DNA from: Phyllobacteriaceae bacterium
GTDB taxonomy: Bacteria > Pseudomonadota > Alphaproteobacteria > Rhizobiales > Rhizobiaceae
Direction of reading: 5' to 3'
Length of the DNA: 64,000 nt
Assembly (NCBI GenBank): GCA_016711085.1
Contig: JADJTR010000011.1
Location: 1-64,000 of the forward strand
Shown here: positions 55,015 through 62,160 of the stretch, piece by piece
Numbering within the stretch: the first letter of the stretch is position 1
Layout of the letters: each line of letters begins with the position of its first letter
The notes under the pieces: generated by a model
Told to the model about the DNA's origin: nothing
The model's input: only the letters and a program-made list of their open reading frames with translations
Databases searched by the model: none
Made by a program: the position numbers and the translations under genes

Positions 55015-55905
55015 TCAGTAATTCCCTCCGAAAAGCCGGTAGCACCACAGGGCCTCGTCCGCATCAATCAGGTCCGCCATGCGCTGCGGCGTGAAACCGG
55101 TCGCCTTGCGGAAATATCCGATGAAATGCGACTGGTCAGAAAAACCGGAATCTGCCGCCACCTGTGACCAGTTCGCATTGCCGGACCGCTTGGCATCTGC
55201 CGAAGCGCGAAATGCGGCATCGCGGCGGACAATCTTGTGAAGGTCGCGCAGTGTTTGCCCGGTCCGCGCAATCGCTCGGCGCTGCGCCTGCCGCACGCTT
55301 CGCCCTGCCCCTGAAACCATGCTTCGCGTAAAAACGGAGCGCGCCCAATCCGCCAGTTGTCGGGGCGCCGGATGGCTGGCAGGTCGCCGCTCCTGCCACA
55401 ACGATTCCAATTTTCTTTCGAGCAAAGCCCAAGCCGGGACCGGATCGTTTTGTTTGCCAACCTCTTCCAATATGGCTGCGAAATCAGAACTGCAGGCCTC
55501 CTGCGGGTTGGCAATCCGGTTCGCAATCGGTGCAACCGGACGGCCCGACAGCAGCGCCCACGATTCCGGAAAGAAGCCGGCCGTCAGCGCTAGTACCGGT
55601 CCAGGGTTCCAACTGGCAAGCGGCAGCGAGGTCGGCCCCGTGACAAACACCTTCGGCAGGACTTCTCCAATGTGGTCCAGTTCTCTGCTGCTGCAAAAGA
55701 AGCCGCATTTTGCCGAGCCTTCGAAATACCAGGTAACCGAACACAATGGCGATGCCGGGAAAAAGTTCCAACGCTGGGCCTCGCTCAAACCACATCCGCG
55801 TGTGTCACGCACGATCGCGGCAAACACGCATCCGGAAAGTCCGGCCTTCGGCATGAACAATGCCGACTTTGAGGCTACGGTGATCTCACAGAGTTCTGCA
55901 GGCAT
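55015..55905 (-). CDS. AraC-family transcriptional regulator
   Basis: A 296-residue regulator. The carboxyl end carries the AraC helix-turn-helix pair (RQAQRRAIARTGQTLRDLHK and WSQVAADSGFSDQSHFIGYFRKATGFTPQRM). The amino part (ELCEITVASKSALFMPKAG) is a ligand-sensing domain of unknown specificity. It is divergent from the hydrolase gene with 120 bases between starts, so it likely controls that gene. The frame extends upstream to 56025, but the ATG at 55905 leaves room for a promoter. Confidence 0.88.
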   Translation of the reverse strand: MPAELCEITVASKSALFMPKAGLSGCVFAAIVRDTRGCGLSEAQRWNFFPASPLCSVTWYFEGSAKCGFFCSSRELDHIGEVLPKVFVTGPTSLPLASWNPGPVLALTAGFFPESWALLSGRPVAPIANRIANPQEACSSDFAAILEEVGKQNDPVPAWALLERKLESLWQERRPASHPAPRQLADWARSVFTRSMVSGAGRSVRQAQRRAIARTGQTLRDLHKIVRRDAAFRASADAKRSGNANWSQVAADSGFSDQSHFIGYFRKATGFTPQRMADLIDADEALWCYRLFGGNY

Positions 55906-56024
55906 TTTCGCATTGTAGTGCGGACACCCGCTCGGGCAAGACTGGTACTGGCCGATGTCGCATTCGTTCAATACGCCGAGTCTTGAAGCCGCCAGACAGG
56001 CATATCCTGAAAAAGGCCGCGCCA

Positions 56025-57145
56025 ATGACCCGAACAGTTTTTACCGGCAAGTTTGGCCATCGCTTCGCCAGCTTCGCCGCGCTGATGGCAATCGGAACGG
56101 CAACGACATTGCGCCGGCTGGCGAAAGGCCCGCTCGTAGCCGGATGGACCACAACAACGGAAATCGGCGTCCGGTTCTGGCGATTTCAGTTCAACAAGGC
56201 GTTCGCATTTGAAGACATGGCTGAAGGGCGCGCCTATTTCGATTCCCTGCAGACTTTCCCGGACCGCCATATCCGGTCCGGCGCTTGCCTTCCGGACCGG
56301 ATGAGCCGAGAGGCGCCTGGTTCGTTCCGGATAAAATTACTTCGAAAGCCACAATCCTTTATCTGCATGGTGGCGGATACGCCTTCAATCCGTTCACTGC
56401 CAATCTGCTTGCTGAAACACTTGCGGATGCAACCGGGGCCAAGGTCTTTGCGCCGGATTACCACCTGACGCCTGAACATCCGTATCCAGCGCAGATCGAT
56501 GATTCGATGGCCGCTTGCCATTACCTTTTGGATGGCGGCGTTGATCCGGCAAAGTGGGTCATCATCGGGGATTCGGCTGGCGGCCACCTTACGCTCATGA
56601 CGGTGATCGCGTTGCACAAAAGCAACCTGCCGCAGCCTGCGCTGGCGATCGGTCTTTGCCCTTGGACCGATATCGGGGAACGCGGCCATAGCCTGCACGC
56701 CAATGACGTTTCCGATCTGGTTCAAGGCTGGCAGGCCATCCGCTACGGGCAATGGCTGATTGGCAAAAGCGGCGCAACGCGCGAGCAATTATCGCCGATA
56801 TCGCAGGACTTCCGGGGACTTGCGCCGCTTTATCTGCAGGGGGGAGGGAAAGAAATCCTCATCGACATGATCCGCGACTTTGCCAACGCCGCCAAAGATC
56901 AAGGCTGTGACATTATGCTCGATGTCTGGCCGGATATGTATCACGACTTCCAGATGGGCGGAGCATCAATGCGCCAAAGCGCCGAGGCTTCGGCGCGCAT
57001 TGCTCTTGCCGTGGCAACGGCAACAAATCAATCCGGCCCCATGCTCGCCGGCCCGCAAACCGAAATAGTTGGCGGCGGTAGGCTGTTTGCCGCCCCCTAC
57101 AGCGCCGTCGACAGCTGCAACTCGTCCACGCCGTCGCGGCCGTAG
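56025..57145 (+). CDS. HSL-family alpha/beta hydrolase (one apparent frameshift)
   Basis: About 373 residues once joined. The amino part (GKFGHRFASFAALMAIG) and the catalytic part are in different frames, broken near 56285. Catalytic elements of hormone-sensitive-lipase-type esterases are all present: LYLHGGGYAF (oxyanion hole), IIGDSAGGHL (nucleophile Ser), and DMYHDFQM (His). The 3' end overlaps the convergent L,D-transpeptidase gene by 49 bases. Probably controlled by the divergent AraC regulator. Confidence 0.83.
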
Positions 57146-58368
57146 ATGTCGTCGCGGAAGTGGACGACGCCGTCGCCGGTCGACCAGGCCGAGATGTAGG
57201 TGAAATAGACAGGCACCGGCGCGGCAAGCTGCACCGGCGTGTTGACGCCGGACGCAATGGTTTCCTCGAAATGGCGGCGGTCCCAGCCGGGCGTGTCTTT
57301 CAACAGCCAGGTCACCAGGTCGCGGACATTGTGGACGCGCACGCAGCCCGATGATTCAAACCGCAGCAGCTTGTTGAACAGGCCCTGCGACGGCGTATCG
57401 TGCATGTAGGTGTCGTGCGGGTTGGGGAAATTGATCTTCACCGAGGCCATGGCGTTGATCTTGCCCGGATCCTGGCGGAAGCGGTAACGCGCCGCGTCCT
57501 CGGTGTTCCAGTCGATCGTGGTCGGGTCGATCTCCTGGCCTGACGCGGTGTCGAGGATGTGGATGTTGTTCTTCGTCAGATAGGTCGGGTCCTTGCGCAT
57601 CAGCGGAATGATGTCCTTCTTGACGATCGATTCCGGTGCATTCCAGTACGGATTGACGATGATCTCGTTGATCTTGGAATTGAGGATCGGCGTCTGGCGG
57701 TCGATCTTGCCGACGATTGCCGTGTGGCGCAGCACGACGCGGCCGTTTTCCACCGCCTCGATCTGGGCGGCGGGAACATTGACCATGACATAGCGGTCGC
57801 CGAGGAAGCCCGACATCGAGCGCAGGCGCACCAGATTGGTCTCCAGCTGGCCAAGACGGACCGGCGCCGAAACGTTCAACGCGGCGAAAGTGTATTTGCC
57901 GAGCACGCCGTCGGAAGGCAGGCCGTGGCGGGCCTGGAAGCGCTTCACCGCCGCGTCGACATAGGAATCGAAGGAATCCGACAGGCCGGCCGATTGCGAC
58001 AGATCGCCGGAGAACATCAGCCGCTTGCGCAGCGGCTGCACGTCCTGATCGATGACGCCGAGCTTCAGTTTCTTGGTCGCCGGCACCGTGTTCCAGCCGC
58101 CGGCTGCGACGAGGCCCTGGTATTGGCCGATCGCACGCTCGATATGCATCGCCGTTTCGGGCGAAAAGATCGGCAGCGTCGATTTCACCTTGCCCGAGGA
58201 CTGCGACGCCTTGGCGTCGAACTCGTCGTTCCAATTGCCGCGGCGCGGCGCGTTGATGATGTCCTGGATGAAATCCTCGGCGCGCGCGCCAGTGGCGACC
58301 GAAGCGGCGAGCGCACCGAGCCCCGAAAGAAACGCGCGGCGTTCCACGGTCTTGACGATTCTGCTCAT
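57097..58368 (-). CDS. L,D-transpeptidase (YcbB-like), LdtR-associated
   Basis: A 423-residue periplasmic peptidoglycan crosslinking enzyme. It has a twin-arginine-like start (VERRAFLSGLGALAASVATGARA), a peptidoglycan-binding domain (FDSYVDAAVKRFQARHGLPSDGVLGKYTFAAL) and the YkuD catalytic domain with NPYWNAPESIVKKDI, YMHDTPSQGLF and the nucleophile cysteine in SSGCVRVHNV. It matches the transpeptidase encoded beside ldtR in Liberibacter and rhizobia. Confidence 0.93.
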   Translation of the reverse strand: MSRIVKTVERRAFLSGLGALAASVATGARAEDFIQDIINAPRRGNWNDEFDAKASQSSGKVKSTLPIFSPETAMHIERAIGQYQGLVAAGGWNTVPATKKLKLGVIDQDVQPLRKRLMFSGDLSQSAGLSDSFDSYVDAAVKRFQARHGLPSDGVLGKYTFAALNVSAPVRLGQLETNLVRLRSMSGFLGDRYVMVNVPAAQIEAVENGRVVLRHTAIVGKIDRQTPILNSKINEIIVNPYWNAPESIVKKDIIPLMRKDPTYLTKNNIHILDTASGQEIDPTTIDWNTEDAARYRFRQDPGKINAMASVKINFPNPHDTYMHDTPSQGLFNKLLRFESSGCVRVHNVRDLVTWLLKDTPGWDRRHFEETIASGVNTPVQLAAPVPVYFTYISAWSTGDGVVHFRDDIYGRDGVDELQLSTAL

Positions 58369-58565
58369 GCCGGCCCCTCTTTGTCTCGCCCTGTCGACGC
58401 CCGCCCGCGGGCGGAAAAACGTCCGGCGAACCTAAATCCGGCCGATTAACAATTCGCCAACCATAACCGGGTTTCGCGGCGGCGAATTGCGCCACCCTTC
58501 GGCAAAAGGGGTTCTCAGAGGAATATGGCGGCTTCGTGACCTCGGCGAACACGCCGGCGTGAACG

Positions 58566-58598
58566 AAAAAACGCCGGCGCGAACGCCGGCGGCTTTTT
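58566..58598 (-). terminator. Terminator after ldtR, possibly bidirectional
   Basis: Stem CGCCGGCG repeated as an inverted copy around a 4-base loop, with TTTTTT on the minus strand side (58566-58571) and TTTTT on the plus strand side. Confidence 0.8.
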
Positions 58599-58613
58599 CA
58601 TGCTCCCCAAGAC

Positions 58614-59129
58614 TCACATGCGGTAGGCGATGGTGTCGTTCCAGAAGCGGTCGAGGCGCTGCAGCGCCCGGTTCATCGAGCGGAATTCGTCGGCGTTGAT
58701 GCCGCCGACCTGTTCGATGGAGCCGATGTGACGGTCGTACAGCCCGGTAACGACCTCGGCCACTTCGGCGCCGGTTTTGGTCAGGCTGACGCGGACCGAG
58801 CGGCGGTCGATGCGCGAACGCTGGTGGTTGATGAAGCCGAGATCGACGAGCTTCTTGAGATTGTAGGAAACGTTGGAGCCGAGATAGAAGCCGCGCGAGC
58901 GCAGTTCGCCGGCGGTCAGTTCGGCATTGCCGATGTTGAACAGCAGCAATGCCTGCACGGCGTTGATGTCGTCGCGGCCGCGCCGGTCGAATTCGTCCTT
59001 GATGACATCGAGCAGGCGGCGATGCAGACGCTCCACCAATTGCAGGGATTCCATGTAAAGCGAGCGGATCGCGTCGCCGCGATCGGGGTCGCCGGCGGCG
59101 GCCGTCTTGGCCGTGCGCAAAGAGTTCAT
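58614..59129 (-). CDS. ldtR: MarR-family regulator LdtR
   Basis: A 171-residue winged-helix regulator. The DNA-binding part is ELTAGELRSRGFYLGSNVSYNLKKLVDLGFINHQRSRIDRRSVRVSLT. The whole sequence and its place beside the L,D-transpeptidase identify LdtR, studied in Liberibacter asiaticus as a regulator of that transpeptidase and of osmotic-stress tolerance. The ATG at 59129 is used; an earlier in-frame start exists at 59198. Confidence 0.92.
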   Translation of the reverse strand: MNSLRTAKTAAAGDPDRGDAIRSLYMESLQLVERLHRRLLDVIKDEFDRRGRDDINAVQALLLFNIGNAELTAGELRSRGFYLGSNVSYNLKKLVDLGFINHQRSRIDRRSVRVSLTKTGAEVAEVVTGLYDRHIGSIEQVGGINADEFRSMNRALQRLDRFWNDTIAYRM

Positions 59130-59260
59130 CGGGTCAGCCTCACTGTTCAATGCCGGCGTTGTTTTGTCCGCCGTGTGACCAGACCCTAGCCAATGCAAAT
59201 AAAATTCGACTTAAAACGCAGCCTTAACAAGGCGTTTCATCGCGCCGGCCGGAAAACCGG

Positions 59261-59695
59261 TCAATGCGCGGTTAACGCCTCGGCGGCGCGGCGCTGGCGG
59301 GCGATGAATAAGCGGAACACCAGGAACAGCGTCATCACCAGCCCGTGCGACAGGGCGATGGCCGGCTTGTACCCGAAAAGCTCGGGAAAACCGACATACA
59401 TGACGATTTCGGCCGTCGCGCACAGGAACCAGACGACCGGCCCCCAGGACGCCGTCATCCACAGGCCGGTGGCGGCGAAGGGAAACAGCACGGCGAGCGC
59501 GGTCGCCGCGACTTGCCAATGCGTCGCCATCAGGTCGAAGCGCCAATTGCCGCCCGGAATGACGCCGACGAGGCGGACCCAATAGAGCGTGCCGAACAGC
59601 AGGCAATAGGCCGCCATGATGCGGTAGAACCAGACGAAGGCGATTTCCGCCGTCGTCGGACCGGGCAGCGCCGCCTCGGGATCGCGCCGGTTCAA
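59261..59695 (-). CDS. Small membrane protein, DUF6163-like
   Basis: A 144-residue protein with four membrane helices (IAFVWFYRIMAAYCLLFGTLYWV, ATALAVLFPFAATGLWM, PVVWFLCATAEIVMYVG and LSHGLVMTLFLVFRLFIA). I associate it with DUF6163, which recurs near ldtR, with moderate certainty. The TTG start overlaps the stop of the hydrolase gene upstream (TTGA). Confidence 0.75.
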   Translation of the reverse strand: MNRRDPEAALPGPTTAEIAFVWFYRIMAAYCLLFGTLYWVRLVGVIPGGNWRFDLMATHWQVAATALAVLFPFAATGLWMTASWGPVVWFLCATAEIVMYVGFPELFGYKPAIALSHGLVMTLFLVFRLFIARQRRAAEALTAH

Positions 59696-60746
59696 AGCGC
59701 CAGTTCCCCTGGCCCGAGCGGCGCGAAAAAGGCGTCGACGCTCGTCTCGGCAACCTCTTCGAGACTTGCCGGCCGCCAGCGCGGCGCATTGTCCTTGTCG
59801 ATCACCACGGCGCGGATGCCCTCGTAGAATTCCTCGCCCGCCAGCATGCGGGAGACGATGCGGTACTCCATGCGCATGGCCTCGTCCATCGCCAGGCGCC
59901 GGCCCTCCCGGATTTGCCGGAAGGCGACCGCCAGGCTGGTCGGCGATTTCGCCCGCAGCGTGGCGAGCGTCGCGGACGCGAACGCGTCGCCGCGCGCCGC
60001 CTCGTCTTCAAGCCGCCCGATCAGCCGCTCCAGCCGGTTGGCGGAAAAAAACCGGTCGATTGCCGCGCGCCGGTCCGGTTCGATCGTCGCCGGCAGCCTC
60101 GCCTCGACCAGATCGAGCACGGCGGGATCGCCGGTTTCGGTCAGCATGTCGATGATGGCCGGCAAATCCGGCGCGTTCGCCGTATGGGTGGCGAGGCCGA
60201 ATTCCCTGGCGTCGCCGGCGCCGATGCGTTCGCCGGTCAGGCCGAGCCACAGACCCGTCTCGCCGTTCAACCGCGGCAGGAGAACGACCCGCCGACATCG
60301 GGAAAGAAACCGATGCCGCATTCGGGCATGGCGAAGCGGGCGTTCGCGGTCATGACGCGATGCGAACCGTGGAAGCTCACGCCGACGCCGCCGCCCATGA
60401 CGATGCCGTCGATCAGCGCCACACAGGGTTTGCCGAACCGCCGGATCTGCGCATTGAGGCGGTATTCGTCGGCGAAGAAGCCGATCAGCGGCTCGCCCTT
60501 CCGCCCGGCCTCGTAAATGTGCTGGATATCGCCGCCGGCCGAAAACGCCCTGCCCTGGGCCTGGATGACGACCAGCACGATTCTGTCGTCGTTTTCCCAG
60601 GCGGCGAGCGCCTTCGACAGCGCCAGCACCATGCGATGCGTCACGGCGTTCAAGGCCTGCGGCCGCGTCAGCGTGACGACGCCGGCCCGTCCGCGCCGTT
60701 CGAAACGCATCTCGTCGCCGCCGTCGAAATCCTGCAATCCATCCAT
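59692..60746 (-). CDS. 3-hydroxyisobutyryl-CoA hydrolase/enoyl-CoA hydratase family protein (one apparent frameshift)
   Basis: About 351 residues once joined. The crotonase core shows RPQALNAVTHRMVLALSKAL, AFSAGGDIQHIYEAG, DGIVMGGGVGVSFHGSHRV and PECGIGFFPDVGGS, then LPRLNGETGLWLGLTGERI in another frame after a break near 60285. The long carboxyl extension with FFSANRLERLIGRLE and SLAVAFRQIREGRRLAMDEAMRMEYRI is specific for HIBCH-type hydrolases of valine breakdown. Confidence 0.9.
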
Positions 60747-60788
60747 GGCCCGGATTTCGCGCAACGCAAGCGCCGCGTCAATCGCGGG

Positions 60789-60877
60789 AATTTCGGGGAC
60801 AGTTTACTTAATTCATCCTGATGCATCGCAACCGGGGAACGCCGATATTTCGAATTAAGTAAACTGTCCCCGAAATT
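60789..60877. mobile_element. Palindromic MITE-like element, copy 2 (89 bp)
   Basis: Perfect 26-base inverted arms at 60789-60814 and 60852-60877, identical in sequence to the left arm at 25983 over that length. The 37-base centre differs completely from copy 1. It lies between the HIBCH start and hemB and may influence either. Confidence 0.78.
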
Positions 60878-60947
60878 CCGATCGTCCTCGGCGTTCCTTG
60901 CCGACCGCTTCGGTGCTATTGACGCCGCGAACCCGGGGAACCCGCCC

Positions 60948-61970
60948 ATGAACCGCCACGCGAAAATCATGTCCCGCACCGTCGACGAGATCGTCGAGAG
61001 CCGGCGCCTGCGCCGCATGCGCAAAGCCGACTGGTCGCGGCGGCTGGTGCGCGAGAACGCGCTCACCGTCGACGATCTGATCTGGCCGATCTTTCTCATC
61101 GAGGGCGACAATGTCCGCGAGGAAATCGCCGCCATGCCGGGCGTCTTCCGCCTCACCGTCGACCTCGCGGTGAAAGAAGCCGAGCGCGCCGCCAAACTCG
61201 GCATTCCGGCGCTCGCCACCTTTCCCAACATCCCGCTCGCCAAACGCGACCAGACCGGCTCGGCCATTCTCGATCCCGACAATGTCGTCAACCGCGCCAC
61301 CCGCGCCATCAAGCACGCCGTCCCCGAGATCGGCGTCATCACCGACGTCGCGCTCGACCCGTTCACGGCGCACGGCCATGACGGCATTTTGCGCGACGGC
61401 GTCATCGTCAATGACGAAACGGTGGAGCAACTGGCGAAAGCCGCCATCGGCCAGGCCGAGGCCGGGGCCGACATCATCGCCCCCTCCGACATGATGGACG
61501 GGCGCATCGGCGCGATCCGCGACGCGCTCGACGGCGCGGGCTTTGCCGACGTCGCGATCATGTCCTACGCCACCAAATTCGCTTCCGCTTTCTACGGCCC
61601 CTACCGCGAGGCGGTCGGCACCGCCGGGCTCTTGAAGGGCGACAAGAAGACCTATTATCTCGACCCGGCCAATGCCGACGAGGCGGTGCGCGAGGCCGAG
61701 CAGGATGTCGCCGAAGGGGCCGACATGCTGATGGTCAAGCCGGGACTGCCCTATCTCGACATTGTGCGGCGCTTGAAAGACGAATTCGCCCTGCCGACCT
61801 TCGCCTACCAGGTGTCGGGCGAGTACGCGATGATCGAGGCGGCGGCCGCGAATGGCTGGCTCGATGGCGAGCGGGCGATGATGGAATCGCTCCTCGCCTT
61901 CAAGCGCGCCGGCTGCGACGGCATCCTGACCTATTTCGCGCCGCGCGTGGCGGAGATGCTGAAGGGCTAG
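60948..61970 (+). CDS. hemB: Delta-aminolevulinic acid dehydratase (porphobilinogen synthase)
   Basis: HemB condenses two 5-aminolevulinates to porphobilinogen. The 340-residue product has LIWPIFLIEGDN, the metal-site region DVALDPFTAHGHDGIL, APSDMMDGRIGAIR, the Schiff-base lysine in YATKFASAFYGPYR and the second in MVKPGLPYLDIV. The lack of the cysteine triad shows it is the magnesium-type enzyme usual in alphaproteobacteria. Confidence 0.97.
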   Translation: MNRHAKIMSRTVDEIVESRRLRRMRKADWSRRLVRENALTVDDLIWPIFLIEGDNVREEIAAMPGVFRLTVDLAVKEAERAAKLGIPALATFPNIPLAKRDQTGSAILDPDNVVNRATRAIKHAVPEIGVITDVALDPFTAHGHDGILRDGVIVNDETVEQLAKAAIGQAEAGADIIAPSDMMDGRIGAIRDALDGAGFADVAIMSYATKFASAFYGPYREAVGTAGLLKGDKKTYYLDPANADEAVREAEQDVAEGADMLMVKPGLPYLDIVRRLKDEFALPTFAYQVSGEYAMIEAAAANGWLDGERAMMESLLAFKRAGCDGILTYFAPRVAEMLKG

Positions 61971-61979
61971 CGGCGGCGC

Positions 61980-62155
61980 CTTCTTGCCTCCCCCTTGAGG
62001 GGGGCCGCAGGACGGCGATTGGCCCGGCGAAGCCGGGACAGAGCCGGTGGGGGCATTTCATCCACGCCGCGAACTGCGGCGACCCCCACAGCTGACCAAG
62101 GGCGAGCCACTGGACTCGCCAGCCTTTGGCCCCCGCAATGGGGAGGGGAAGAGCG
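61980..62155. repeat. Palindrome-rich intergenic repeat
   Basis: Between hemB and the TIR gene lies a noncoding stretch rich in hairpins: CTCCCCCTTGAGGGGG, GGCCCGGCGAAGCCGGG, GGCGAGCCACTGGACTCGCC and GCCCCCGCAATGGGG. It resembles dispersed intergenic repeats of rhizobial genomes and may end both convergent transcripts. Confidence 0.55.
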
Positions 62156-62160
62156 GCGGT

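Noticed and set aside
55983..56024. Earlier in-frame start for the alpha/beta hydrolase
   Set aside because: It would reduce the divergent promoter space with the AraC gene and adds no family-like sequence; the ATG at 56025 is adequate.
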